DNA of 37,859 nucleotides, from positions 1 through 37,859 of the forward strand of contig ONFL01000089.1 of the NCBI GenBank assembly GCA_900317095.1, written 5' to 3'. The position numbers were made by a program, and so were the translations under genes. Positions within the stretch are counted from its first letter, which is position 1. Every line of letters begins with the position of its first letter. Shown in pieces: positions 1-8,003 of this stretch. The notes under the pieces were generated by a model, which was not told the DNA's origin, did no database searches, and saw only the letters and a program-made list of their open reading frames with translations. The DNA is from an uncultured Eubacteriales bacterium (GTDB lineage Bacteria; Bacillota; Clostridia; Lachnospirales; Lachnospiraceae).

Positions 1-364
1 CTTTACGAACCGCGTCGGAAATATGATCCCAGTTTTCCGGAACCGACGCAGGGGTAATCGTAACATCACCAAGATCCGCAAACCGATGCTCTGTCATTTC
101 CTTTACAAGGTAGATTTTATCTTCATCGGTATTGTAGATTCCCTTGTTCTTAAAACGGAGAGACTGTTCACGCAGGGCCCGGGGCGCATGTCGTACGCCG
201 GGAATGTAGGGCATGCCCTCGTCATAGGGAATACCCAGGATACCTATATCAAAGTCGGTATTGTCGAATTCCTCCTTTGTCCGCAGTTCTTTTGAACGGA
301 GGAATGTGGGTATACCGACAAAGGGATAGAGACTGCTTCCCTCTGCAGTATCATCTGTGTACAT
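1..364 (-). CDS. Arginase/agmatinase-family ureohydrolase, N-terminal part (runs off the left edge)
   Basis: This leftward gene enters the window at base 364 with ATG (CAT at 362-364), preceded by an AAGAGGTG ribosome binding site; 121 codons are visible and the frame stays open to base 1. The translation contains GIPYDEG and PGVRHAPRALRE, the N-terminal strand-and-turn signature of the ureohydrolase fold (arginase, agmatinase, guanidinobutyrase), followed by FADLGDV. The metal-binding motifs would lie beyond the edge, so activity cannot be judged. It starts 12 bases after the stop of the upstream ureohydrolase, so the two are almost certainly co-transcribed and may be paired subunits. It is clearly more divergent than the other two copies, which share a DTAAS motif that it lacks. 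The family call is firm; the substrate is unknown. Confidence 0.82.
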   Translation of the reverse strand, partial: MYTDDTAEGSSLYPFVGIPTFLRSKELRTKEEFDNTDFDIGILGIPYDEGMPYIPGVRHAPRALREQSLRFKNKGIYNTDEDKIYLVKEMTEHRFADLGDVTITPASVPENWDHISDAVRK

Positions 365-376
365 ATAGAACACCTC

Positions 377-1321
377 TTATTTATTCTTCTTTTTCCAGGC
401 TATATGAGACATGAACTCCACCATAAGATTGGCGGCAGCCAGGGCTGTGATCTGTCCGACATCGTACTGAGGAGCCACTTCTACTACATCATAGCCGACG
501 ATATCCAGATCCTTAAGGGCCCGCACGATCGTGAGCGCGTCATAGGTGGTGAAGCCGCCAATCTCCGGAGTCCCGGTTCCCGGCGCGCAGGAAGGATCCA
601 GATAGTCTATGTCAAATGTCAGGAATGCCTTGTGACTGCCGACAACTTTGTGGATCTCTTCGGCAACGGCTTCCGGTCCGATCTTATGGCACTCGGTGGC
701 CCGCAGAACATGAAAACCAAGATCCGGGCTCAGCTGCGTGTCATGTTTGGAATAGAGACCGCCCCGCAGTCCTACCTGAATGGATGCGGAGGTGTCCAGT
801 AATCCCTCGTTTGCGGCGTGGCTGAAAGGATTGCCATGGTTATAGGGCTTGCCGAAATAAGGCCCCCAGGTGTCATAGTGGGAATCGAAGTGAATCAGGG
901 ATACAGGGCCGTACTCGGCAGCACATGCCCGCAGCTCAGGTAATGTGCAGGAATGGTCGCCGCCCATGGAGATAGGAATGATATGTTTCTTAAAAATGGG
1001 TGTCAGTCCGTCGGTAATGTTCTTAAAAGAATCTTCGATATAACCAGGGGTGGTTTTTACATCACCGTAGTCTATACCGCTGCAGTATTCAAATATGTCT
1101 ACATCCAGTTCTGGATTGTAAGGCTTTGTAAGCGTTGAACAGTCCCGGATAGCCGAAGGACCGAAGCGGGAACCGACCCGGTAGGACGCTGCTGTGTCGA
1201 AGGGAATGCCTACGACGGCGAAATCTACATCCTCCAGATCCTGAGTATAATCCATCCGCATAAAGGTCTTTATGCCGGAGAAACGAGGGGATTCCATGGA
1301 ATTTGCTGCTGCGTGCTTCAT
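377..1321 (-). CDS. Ureohydrolase (agmatinase/guanidinobutyrase-like)
   Basis: A 314-residue metal-dependent C-N hydrolase of the arginase superfamily, about the usual length of agmatinases. Such enzymes cleave a guanidino group to release urea and an amine. All six expected metal ligands are visible: H123 in GGDHS, D146/H148/D150 in FDSHYD, and D237/D239 in TFDIDYLDP, followed by APGTGTPEIGG. The specificity loop HGNPF and the DTAAS turn near residue 42 resemble guanidinobutyrase or agmatinase-like enzymes rather than arginase. The start at 1321 has AAAGGAGG about eight bases upstream. It is the first gene of a leftward pair and is read divergently from a paralogue at 1700-2656. The true substrate (agmatine, guanidinobutyrate, guanidine or other) is not decidable from sequence. 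Confidence 0.9.
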   Translation of the reverse strand: MKHAAANSMESPRFSGIKTFMRMDYTQDLEDVDFAVVGIPFDTAASYRVGSRFGPSAIRDCSTLTKPYNPELDVDIFEYCSGIDYGDVKTTPGYIEDSFKNITDGLTPIFKKHIIPISMGGDHSCTLPELRACAAEYGPVSLIHFDSHYDTWGPYFGKPYNHGNPFSHAANEGLLDTSASIQVGLRGGLYSKHDTQLSPDLGFHVLRATECHKIGPEAVAEEIHKVVGSHKAFLTFDIDYLDPSCAPGTGTPEIGGFTTYDALTIVRALKDLDIVGYDVVEVAPQYDVGQITALAAANLMVEFMSHIAWKKKNK

Positions 1322-1404
1322 ACTGTGCCTCCTTTATATGTCAGACAGGCCGGACTGAATGATCCTGTATGCAGGCCGGCAGTGCCTTATTAAAGCTTTA
1401 ACAC

Positions 1405-1433
1405 ATTATAGCGCTGTAGTTCGCTTTTGGGAA
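1405..1433 (-). promoter_or_regulatory. Sigma-A promoter for the leftward ureohydrolase pair
   Basis: Read on the minus strand, TTCCCA (1428-1433) lies 17 bases before a perfect TATAAT (1405-1410). The leader to the start codon at 1321 is about 75 bases and contains two direct copies of CAGGCCGG (1346-1353 and 1372-1379). The -35 box is weak (4/6), which would suit an activated promoter. Confidence 0.6.
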
Positions 1434-1592
1434 GAATCTATTCAAAAATGGATAATTGAGGCTGTTTTCGCTGCCGATGGAGAATATGCTGACCAGAAAC
1501 AGTCAGGATGACGTTATTCAAAATTGAATCATTTCATTTTCTGACAAAAGAGAAAAAGATAAGAAAAAGATCGTGAAAAGTGAAAAAATATC
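1411..1592. promoter_or_regulatory. Divergent regulatory region with a perfect dyad, candidate operator
   Basis: This 182-base AT-rich stretch lies between the two divergent promoters and holds no gene. The clearest element is the perfect dyad ATTCAA-AA-TTGAAT at 1516-1529. A looser related sequence (ATTCAA then AATTGA) begins near 1440. These could bind the PAS/HTH regulator encoded at 6045-7337, but that is inference from position only. Confidence 0.4.
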
Positions 1593-1621
1593 TTGACAGA
1601 GGGCAGAAATCCGACTAGAAT
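1593..1621 (+). promoter_or_regulatory. Strong sigma-A promoter for the rightward ureohydrolase/transport operon
   Basis: A perfect TTGACA (1593-1598), a 17-base spacer and TAGAAT (1616-1621). Transcription would begin near 1628, giving a leader of about 72 bases before the ATG at 1700. Confidence 0.85.
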
Positions 1622-1637
1622 ACAGTTATCGATTAAC

Positions 1638-1674
1638 AAGGGCGTTATTCCGGATGGAATAGTGCCCTTTTATT
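1638..1674 (+). terminator. Terminator-like hairpin inside the 5' leader (possible attenuator)
   Basis: AAGGGCGTTATTCC (1638-1651) pairs with GGAATAGTGCCCTT (1656-1669): a 14-bp stem with two G-U pairs, loop GGAT, followed by a T-rich run TTTTATT. It sits between the promoter at 1593-1621 and the start codon at 1700, so it would interrupt the operon unless read through. No aptamer fits in the roughly 10 bases ahead of it. Confidence 0.65.
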
Positions 1675-1699
1675 GTATAAGGAAAAGGGGTATTCAAAA

Positions 1700-2656
1700 A
1701 TGAGTAACTACCAACCGCCCAGCGCGACCGGATCACCTAGATTTTGCAATATGGGAAATTTCATGAGGCTTCCTCATGCAGAGGATGCACAGGGCCTGGA
1801 CTTCGGAATTGTGGGCATCCCTTTCGACACAGCAGCATCTTTCCGTGCAGGAGCGCGTTTTGGCCCGAATGGTGTCCGCAATATCTCAGCCATGATTAAG
1901 CCGAATAATGTAGCTATGGGCGTCAATATCATGGATTCCATCAAGGGAGCGGACCTGGGCGATGTTCCGGTTATCCCGGATTACATTCATGAAACCTACA
2001 AGGCGATTCAGGAAACACTGACAGACAAGGTTCTCTCTTATGGTGCGGTGCCGGTAAGCATAGGCGGCGATCACGCCATTACGCTTGGCGAGCTGAGAGC
2101 TGTAGCGGCAAAATATGGCAAGCTTTCTCTCGTCCATTTCGATTCTCACCTTGATCTGTGTGACACAGTTTTCGGACAAAAGTACAACCATGGCACACCA
2201 TTCCGCAGGGCTATGGAGGAAGGGCTGATCGATCCTGATCATTCTATCCAGATCGGCATGAGGGGATCTCTTTACGATCCTGATGACTTTAAGATCGCAG
2301 CGGATCTTGGATTCAAGGTGATTCCGGGAGACGTGCTGCACACCATGACTGCCGGGCAGCTGTCTGAAACCATTCATGAACGGGTCGGCGACAGAAAGGT
2401 GTTCCTTACATTCGATATAGATTTTGTTGATCCGGCTTATGCACCGGGTACCGGAACTCCGGAGGTAGGAGGATTTACTTCTTTCGAGACACTTTCTTTC
2501 CTGCGTCCCCTCAAGGATCTTAATTTTGTGGGATTTGACGTGGTAGAGGTTGCTCCTCCTTATGATCATTCTGAGATCACAGCTTATATGGCAGCAAATA
2601 TCATGTTTGAGTTTCTTTCTATTCTTGCCTACCAGAAAAAGAACGGACTCAGATAG
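1700..2656 (+). CDS. Ureohydrolase (agmatinase/guanidinobutyrase-like), operon leader gene
   Basis: A 318-residue arginase-superfamily hydrolase, similar along its length to the divergent copy at 377-1321. The ligands are complete: H125 in GGDHA, D148/H150/D152 in FDSHLD, D239/D241 in TFDIDFVDP. The HGTPFRRA segment after the second motif is typical of guanidinobutyrase and related guanidino-acid hydrolases, but the substrate remains open. I chose the ATG at 1700 because AAAAGGGG lies nine bases upstream; a TTG at 1673 in frame falls inside the leader hairpin and lacks a ribosome binding site. The product would be urea plus an amine, and a complete urease operon lies about 6 kb downstream on the same strand. 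A leader hairpin and a hairpin after the stop suggest graded expression relative to the transporter. Confidence 0.92.
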   Translation: MSNYQPPSATGSPRFCNMGNFMRLPHAEDAQGLDFGIVGIPFDTAASFRAGARFGPNGVRNISAMIKPNNVAMGVNIMDSIKGADLGDVPVIPDYIHETYKAIQETLTDKVLSYGAVPVSIGGDHAITLGELRAVAAKYGKLSLVHFDSHLDLCDTVFGQKYNHGTPFRRAMEEGLIDPDHSIQIGMRGSLYDPDDFKIAADLGFKVIPGDVLHTMTAGQLSETIHERVGDRKVFLTFDIDFVDPAYAPGTGTPEVGGFTSFETLSFLRPLKDLNFVGFDVVEVAPPYDHSEITAYMAANIMFEFLSILAYQKKNGLR

Positions 2657-2705
2657 GAACCGGCAGATCAGCTGGTGGAACTTCATATATTTATTTTTAG
2701 AAGCA

Positions 2706-2738
2706 AAGGCGCTTCCTGCAGGGGAAGTGCCTTTTTGT
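2706..2738 (+). terminator. Rho-independent terminator after the ureohydrolase
   Basis: AAGGCGCTTCC (2706-2716) pairs with GGAAGTGCCTT (2723-2733) with one G-U pair and loop TGCAGG, followed by TTTTT. No convincing promoter is seen between it and the gene at 2787, so partial read-through probably feeds the transporter. Confidence 0.8.
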
Positions 2739-2786
2739 TTTATTTGCCTGAAGACAAAGACAAGCAGATAAAGAAGGAGTAAAAGA

Positions 2787-3737
2787 ATGAAAAAGAGAAT
2801 GAACAGAGGTATTGCTATTTTACTTACTGCCTGTATGGCGGCGGCTGCGCTGGCCGGATGCGGATCCGGAAGCAGCAGTTCCAGTTCAGCAGCGGCAGAC
2901 AGCTCCGCTGAAGGAGAGACGGCTGCAGCAGCATCCGGTGATGTAGAAACCCTGACTCTGGACGCTATTAAGAAGAAGGGAAAGCTGGTGGTAGCTACAG
3001 AAGCCGCCTATGAGCCCTTTGAGTATCTGGACGCTGACGGCACAACGGTTATCGGCTACAATGCAGATCTCTTCCATCAGATCTGTGATGACCTGGGAGT
3101 AGAGCTGGTTTATCAGGATCTTCCTTTCCAGGGTATTCTGGCAGGCCTGGAAGCCGGTCAGTATGATATGGTCGGTGCGACACTGGGTATTACAGCGGAA
3201 CGTGCAGCAAAGTACACCATGACGGAGCCCATCCAGAAGGGAACTAACTGTCTTGTCAAGAGAGCAGATGACGACTCCATTCAGACCATAGATGATATGA
3301 ACGGCAAGATTGTCGGAACACAGACTTCTGCCTACAATGAGGACGATACCAGAGAATATGACAAGAAGCTGAAAGCGGAAGGCAAGGAAGGATTTGCTGA
3401 AATAAAGACCTATGCTTCCTATGCAGATGCCTATAACGATCTGCGGAACGGTCAGATTGACGCGGTAGCACAGAACTACGCCAGCCAGGCAGCCATGGTA
3501 AAAAACCATCCGGATACATATGCTTTCGTAAATGATTCCGATGGAAATGTAGCTTTCGTAGCCTCCGGTGATGTATGGGTCGGCTGGGCTGTCCGCAAGT
3601 CTGACACAGAACTGTCTGATTATATCAACTCCGAAATCGAAAAGTTTAAGGAGAATGGATTCCTGGCAAAGGAACAGGAAAAATGGTTCGGTACAACAAC
3701 AGATCTGCCGAGCGACAATTACATTCCTGCTGAATAA
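2787..3737 (+). CDS. Polar amino acid ABC transporter, substrate-binding lipoprotein (family 3)
   Basis: A 316-residue secreted lipoprotein: an N-terminal basic/hydrophobic signal ending in a lipobox LAGC with the lipidated Cys at residue 25, then a Ser/Ala-rich linker to about residue 50. From there it has the SBP_bac_3 fold: KLVVATEAAYEPFEY, the GYNADLF segment, and GATLGITAERA, where the Arg corresponds to the alpha-carboxylate-binding Arg of lysine/arginine/ornithine-binding proteins. It delivers ligand to the two permeases and ATPase that follow. Placement behind a ureohydrolase suggests a guanidino-bearing ligand such as arginine or a guanidino acid; this is inference. AAGGAG lies upstream of the start. 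Confidence 0.93.
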   Translation: MKKRMNRGIAILLTACMAAAALAGCGSGSSSSSSAAADSSAEGETAAAASGDVETLTLDAIKKKGKLVVATEAAYEPFEYLDADGTTVIGYNADLFHQICDDLGVELVYQDLPFQGILAGLEAGQYDMVGATLGITAERAAKYTMTEPIQKGTNCLVKRADDDSIQTIDDMNGKIVGTQTSAYNEDDTREYDKKLKAEGKEGFAEIKTYASYADAYNDLRNGQIDAVAQNYASQAAMVKNHPDTYAFVNDSDGNVAFVASGDVWVGWAVRKSDTELSDYINSEIEKFKENGFLAKEQEKWFGTTTDLPSDNYIPAE

Positions 3738-3752
3738 AGGGCAGGACGGACT

Positions 3753-3805
3753 GCCTTCAGCAGAAGGGAGCGGAATCTTTCCGCTTCCCTTCTGCTGAAG
3801 GCTTT
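3753..3805 (+). repeat. Long stem-loop between binding protein and permease genes
   Basis: The arm from 3753 (GCCTTCAGCAGAAGGGA...) pairs with the arm ending at 3802 over about 21 bp with one bulged base. Only TTT follows, so full termination is unlikely. Such hairpins commonly stabilise the upstream mRNA and lower downstream expression, matching the excess of binding protein over permease needed by ABC importers. Confidence 0.7.
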
Positions 3806-3871
3806 CAATGAAACATATTATCATCTGTTTATGTGATGGCCCGCTAGGCCGTATCTGACGGGAGAGATTAA

Positions 3872-4555
3872 ATGGAAGCGTACAGCACAGTTTGGAAATA
3901 CATGCCCCTTTTGCTAAAGGGACTCAGATATACGATCCTGATTTCCATAGCAGCGATCGCGATCGCTCTGGTGATCGGAACCGTCCTGTCGGTCATTCGC
4001 GCCAGCGTGGGAAATTCCCGGCCGGCCAGGGTCGTCAAGGCCATTATAGGCATTTATATTAGTTTTGTCAGAGGTACTCCGGTCCTGATCCAGATCTACC
4101 TGATCTACCAGGCTATAGCTATGGTGGGACCTAAATTTTCACCGATCGTGTCCGGCATTATCGCCCTGAGTCTTAACAGCGGCGGTTTCATGGCTGAGAT
4201 CGTGAGAGGTGGTATTACTGCTGTCCCTAAAGGACAGATAGAAGCCGGCAAGGCCATCGGTCTTTCCGGAGCTAAAATATGGACAAAGATCATTCTGCCG
4301 CAGGTATTCCGGGTGGTGATGCCGCAGCTGACCAGTGAATTCATCAATGTAATAAAAGTGTCACCCATGCTCTCCATCATTGCGGTTGTGGAGTTGACCA
4401 GAACGGCCCAGCGGCTTGTCAATAATACATATATAACGATTCCCTTCTATGTAGCGATCGCAGTCATATATTTCATAGTCTGCGCGCTCCTGGAGCAGCT
4501 GGTTAATTATCAGAAGAAGAGGAACAGTATGAAGGGAGGTAAGGCTGTATCATGA
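3872..4555 (+). CDS. Amino acid ABC transporter permease, HisM/GlnP family
   Basis: A 227-residue inner-membrane permease with several hydrophobic segments and the conserved cytoplasmic EAA loop (EAGKAIGLSGAKIW), the contact site for the ATPase. The IRGTP-like motif appears as VRGTPVLIQIYL near residue 70, diagnostic of polar amino acid permeases. The start has GGGAGAG about eight bases upstream. Its stop overlaps the start of the second permease by four bases (ATGA), so translation is coupled and the two form a heterodimeric channel. The substrate follows the binding protein and is not fixed by this sequence. Confidence 0.93.
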   Translation: MEAYSTVWKYMPLLLKGLRYTILISIAAIAIALVIGTVLSVIRASVGNSRPARVVKAIIGIYISFVRGTPVLIQIYLIYQAIAMVGPKFSPIVSGIIALSLNSGGFMAEIVRGGITAVPKGQIEAGKAIGLSGAKIWTKIILPQVFRVVMPQLTSEFINVIKVSPMLSIIAVVELTRTAQRLVNNTYITIPFYVAIAVIYFIVCALLEQLVNYQKKRNSMKGGKAVS

Positions 4556-5211
4556 GCGCAGGCAAGATTATTTCCATATCTTTTCCCATGTTGATGCAGG
4601 GATTTGGCGTGACCATAGAGATATCCATTTTCGGAATTATAATCGCCATCGTCCTGGGCTTTGTGATCGGCATGCTTTGCCTTTCCCAGAGTACCGTCCT
4701 TCGCGGGATTGCCCGCGTTTACATAAAGATATTCCGCTGCACCCCCTTTATGGTGCAGGTCTATCTGGCTTATTTCGGCCTTCCGGCTCTGGGGCTTAAG
4801 ATCCCGGCTCTGCGGATCGGTATTCTTACACTGGGGCTTTACAATGCCGCTTATATTGGAATCATCCTCGAGAGCGGCATCCGGGCTCTGCCTAAAGGAC
4901 AGACCGAAGCGGCCCAGGCCATAGGCCTGAGCCGGTCGAAGATCTTTTTTAAGATTCTCTTCCCGCAGACACTCAGTGTGATCCTTCCTCCTCTGACCGG
5001 ACAGTTCCTGCAGATGGTGAAAGACTCTTCAGTCCTTTCCATCGTAACGGTCGCGGAACTGACCATGATGACGCAGAAGGCTGTAGGAATCACATTTGAA
5101 CCGGTCGTCGTCTATGTACTGACGGCTCTGCTCTACTGGGGACTGAACCTGATCATTGAATTTGTGACAAAACGGATAGAAAGAAAGCATCGTATCGCGC
5201 AGTTGGGCTGA
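4552..5211 (+). CDS. Amino acid ABC transporter permease, second subunit
   Basis: A 219-residue integral membrane protein of the same family as its neighbour, with [12 protein letters not shown] in place of the RGTP motif and an EAA loop [14 protein letters not shown]. It starts within the stop of the preceding gene (ATGA overlap) and ends 14 bases before the ATPase gene. Together the two permeases form the transmembrane path of the importer. Confidence 0.93.
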   Translation: MSAGKIISISFPMLMQGFGVTIEISIFGIIIAIVLGFVIGMLCLSQSTVLRGIARVYIKIFRCTPFMVQVYLAYFGLPALGLKIPALRIGILTLGLYNAAYIGIILESGIRALPKGQTEAAQAIGLSRSKIFFKILFPQTLSVILPPLTGQFLQMVKDSSVLSIVTVAELTMMTQKAVGITFEPVVVYVLTALLYWGLNLIIEFVTKRIERKHRIAQLG

Positions 5212-5225
5212 AGGGAGGAGAAACA

Positions 5226-6005
5226 ATGGAACAGAAGACAGACACAGTTATTTCTGTCAGGAACCTTTCCAAGAATTATGGAGATCTGGAGGTCCTGCGC
5301 AAGATAGATATGGACGTACATGAAGGCGAGGTCATATGTGTGATCGGACCGTCCGGTTCCGGAAAGAGTACATTTCTGCGCTGCCTGAATTATCTGGAAA
5401 AGCCGACCGGCGGTGAGATAGAGATCCTGGGCAGCAAGATCATAGGAGGAGCTCATTCAAGAGCACAGGAAAAGGCAGATGAGAAAGCAGCCATGCAGAT
5501 CCGCCGGGAAGTGGGCATGGTTTTTCAGCAGTTTAATCTCTGGCCTCATATGACAGTGCTGGAAAATGTCATAGAGGGTCCGGTTGATGTCCGGGGTGTT
5601 CCCAAGAAAGAAGCGGAAGAGAAGGCTATTGAGCTGCTGAAAAAAGTCGGTATGGATCAGAAGAAGGATGTTTATCCGACCCAGCTGTCCGGCGGCCAGC
5701 AGCAGAGAGTAGCCATAGCCCGGACACTGGCCATGAACCCTAAGGTAATCCTTTTCGATGAGCCCACATCTGCCCTGGATCCGGAATTTGTCAATGAAGT
5801 TCTGAATGTAATCCGTGATCTGGCAAAGGAGAAGATGACGATGATCATCGTCACACATGAGATGGGTTTCGCGGCTGAGGCAGCTTCCAGGGTATGTTTT
5901 ATGGACGGAGGCTATATTATAGAAGACGGCACGCCGGATGAGGTGTTTAAGCATCCCAAAACCGACCGTGCTAAACAGTTTTTCTCAAAGATTCTCAATG
6001 TCTGA
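5226..6005 (+). CDS. Amino acid ABC transporter ATP-binding protein (GlnQ/HisP-like)
   Basis: A 259-residue cytoplasmic ATPase with all motifs intact: Walker [10 protein letters not shown] (41-49), Q-loop in [10 protein letters not shown], signature LSGGQ (154-158), Walker B VILFDEP (174-180) and switch His211 in IVTHEMG. It carries a short charged insertion (about residues 72-93) between the Walker A and Q-loop strands. GGGAGGAG precedes the ATG by about six bases. It powers the importer formed by the three preceding genes. No terminator follows; the regulator gene begins 39 bases later. Confidence 0.95.
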   Translation: MEQKTDTVISVRNLSKNYGDLEVLRKIDMDVHEGEVICVIGPSGSGKSTFLRCLNYLEKPTGGEIEILGSKIIGGAHSRAQEKADEKAAMQIRREVGMVFQQFNLWPHMTVLENVIEGPVDVRGVPKKEAEEKAIELLKKVGMDQKKDVYPTQLSGGQQQRVAIARTLAMNPKVILFDEPTSALDPEFVNEVLNVIRDLAKEKMTMIIVTHEMGFAAEAASRVCFMDGGYIIEDGTPDEVFKHPKTDRAKQFFSKILNV

Positions 6006-6044
6006 CAGGTCAGGACAAGAGGAAGACGCGGGGGGAGATGCAAA

Positions 6045-7337
6045 ATGGATACCGGGAATATCTATCAGCTGATCGGACAGGCTGTCGACTCCATTTTCAC
6101 CGGGACGACGATCGTAGATCCGGATGGTATATTTGTATATGTCAGTCCTTCCTGCTGTCAGTTCTTCAAGATCCAACAGGAGGATCTGCTCGGGCACTCC
6201 GTGAGGGAGCAGTCTGTTCTGGAAATCTTTCAGCCCTGTGTTTCTGCTATTGCCCTGCAGAGCTGGAAAAAGACGGCCATGACCCAGAAAAACAGGGATG
6301 GTCAGTCTACTCTCGTTACATCCAGCCCCCTGATCCGGGATGGCAGGATCTTGATGGTCATCACGACTTCCTCCTGGGGTGTCAGCAGCGTTGAAGAACT
6401 GCAGCAGAAATATATGCAGCTTCAGAATACAAACGAGCAGCTGCAGAATGAGATCCTGCGCCTGAAAAAGAAGGAGCGGGTAGGAGAAGACGTGCCGGGC
6501 AGAAGTGCCAGTCTTACAAGAACCCTGCATATGCTGGAGATTTTCCATGACAATAATCTGCCGGCTTATGTATATGGCGAGGAGGGGACAGGACGCCGCT
6601 TCCTTGTGGAAAAGGTCTACGGAGGATCCATAGTCGGAGAGACGGTGGACTGCGCTCTGTTTGATGACGCCATGCTGGAAAAGGAGCTGTTTTACCGCTC
6701 CTGGTCAAATGATCCCCTTTCCAAGTACCGCATCGTTCAGAATCCGGACTGCCTGCATCCTATCATGCAGAAAAAACTGCTGGATCATCTGCAGACCGGT
6801 CATCTTCGAATTCTGTGTGTAGCAGATATCAGTCTGGAACAGGCCGTCAAAGAGAGAAAAATGATCGGCGATCTGGCTCAGTATTTTCTCAGCTATCAGG
6901 TTCATGTTCCCTCGCTTTCGGAGAGAAAAGAAGATATCTGGCTGTATGTCGAATATTTTCTGAATTTATATAACAAAAAATATATGCGCAGTATTTCTTT
7001 TACCGCGCGTGCAAAGGCGGCCCTGATCGCCTGGAAATGGCCGGGTAATATTCATGAGGTCCGGCACACGATCGAACGGATCGTGCTTACTTCGCAGTCG
7101 GAGCGCGTTGACATTTATCAGCTGCCGGCGGAATTTTGCAGGCAGTCTGAAGAAAACTATTCGCCATCCAATTCCCTTCGTGATATGATGGAGTTCTACG
7201 AGGCGGGGATCATCACACAGGCATATCAGCAGTACAGGACGACCACCCGGGTAGCCCGGGAACTCGGGATCAGCCAGCCGTCTGCGGCCAGAAAGATCCA
7301 GAAGTATGTCCGGAACGGTAAAAAATGCAGTGTGTAG
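6045..7337 (+). CDS. PAS - degenerate AAA - HTH regulator, RocR/NtrC-like without sigma-54 motifs
   Basis: A 430-residue protein built like a sigma-54 enhancer-binding activator: an N-terminal PAS sensor (about residues 10-110), a coiled linker rich in Gln/Leu (about 115-145), an AAA-type core (about 155-360) and a C-terminal TyrR/Fis-like HTH (VARELGISQPSAARKI). The core is broken. Walker A reads GEEGTGRR with Lys replaced by Arg, the region that should hold GAFTGA is deleted after ELF, and the Walker B acidic residues are absent (YRIVQNPDC). Later parts (LSERKEDI, WPGNIHEVRH) remain. It is therefore unlikely to hydrolyse ATP or open sigma-54 promoters, and may act on sigma-A promoters as TyrR does. 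By position it should control the ureohydrolase/transport/urease genes in response to a metabolite. Confidence 0.85.
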   Translation: MDTGNIYQLIGQAVDSIFTGTTIVDPDGIFVYVSPSCCQFFKIQQEDLLGHSVREQSVLEIFQPCVSAIALQSWKKTAMTQKNRDGQSTLVTSSPLIRDGRILMVITTSSWGVSSVEELQQKYMQLQNTNEQLQNEILRLKKKERVGEDVPGRSASLTRTLHMLEIFHDNNLPAYVYGEEGTGRRFLVEKVYGGSIVGETVDCALFDDAMLEKELFYRSWSNDPLSKYRIVQNPDCLHPIMQKKLLDHLQTGHLRILCVADISLEQAVKERKMIGDLAQYFLSYQVHVPSLSERKEDIWLYVEYFLNLYNKKYMRSISFTARAKAALIAWKWPGNIHEVRHTIERIVLTSQSERVDIYQLPAEFCRQSEENYSPSNSLRDMMEFYEAGIITQAYQQYRTTTRVARELGISQPSAARKIQKYVRNGKKCSV

Positions 7338-7370
7338 CGCAAGCAGGAGCAGAAAGAGAGGGTAGCATCG

Positions 7371-7979
7371 ATGAAAAAGTATATCATCAACATTAGCCGT
7401 GAGTTCGGCTGCAATGCCCGTGAAGTTGCAAGGCAGCTGGCAGCCAGACGCGCCATTGAGTTTCATGATCAGGATCTGATCCGGAGGACATGCGAGAAGG
7501 CCGGGATCCATGAAGATCAGCTGCCGGATGAGACGGACGCCAGGGGTGATGGGAAAAGCCTGATCCGCCTTTTTGGGTACGGTTCTACGACCAATTTCTA
7601 TTCAGAGGCAGCCGTACGTGCCCAGATGGAGGTCATCCGGGAGTATGCAGACCAGCCGGGGTCCTGTATCTTCTTTGGCCGCTGTGCCGATTATGTACTT
7701 AAAGAATACCCTAACCGGCTCAATGTTTTCCTCTATGCTCCGCTGGATAAGCGTATAGATCATATAGCGAAGTCTTATAATCTCAGCAAAGAGGAATCGG
7801 CCAAGCTGATCCGCCGTGTAGATAAGCAGAGACATAATTACTACAAGTTCATCACCGGGGAGAACCGGGGCGACCGTGACAATAAGCAGGTCATGCTGGA
7901 TGTAAGTGAGTTCGGGATAGAAGGCACAGCTGTGGTTCTGGACGGGATCGTAAAGTATCATTTCGGACTGGATGAATAG
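7371..7979 (+). CDS. Cytidylate kinase-like family protein
   Basis: A 202-residue protein of the cytidylate-kinase-like family (Cytidylate_kin2 type). The N-terminus INISREFGCNAREVARQLA matches the family pattern SREYGSGG.E, but the glycine-rich P-loop is weakened, with no GKST-type Lys. FHDQDLIRR, the FFGRCADYVL segment and the late VLDGI follow as in relatives. The role of the family is poorly known; a true CMP kinase (cmk) would be a different subfamily. It lies 33 bases after the regulator and 24 bases before ureA with no intervening promoter, so it is part of the operon. Whether it has any role in urea metabolism is unknown. Confidence 0.8.
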   Translation: MKKYIINISREFGCNAREVARQLAARRAIEFHDQDLIRRTCEKAGIHEDQLPDETDARGDGKSLIRLFGYGSTTNFYSEAAVRAQMEVIREYADQPGSCIFFGRCADYVLKEYPNRLNVFLYAPLDKRIDHIAKSYNLSKEESAKLIRRVDKQRHNYYKFITGENRGDRDNKQVMLDVSEFGIEGTAVVLDGIVKYHFGLDE

Positions 7980-8003
7980 ACAGGAATAATAAAGGAGAAT
8001 ACT

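Noticed and set aside
23-295. Open frame on the plus strand at the left edge
   Set aside because: It lies opposite a leftward ureohydrolase N-terminus with a clear ribosome binding site and family motifs; the plus frame has no recognisable feature.
1322-1699. Guanidine riboswitch ahead of the ureohydrolases
   Set aside because: No ykkC-type aptamer and no paired ACGR-loop hairpins are present; the only leader stem has loop GGAT and there is no space for an aptamer upstream of it.
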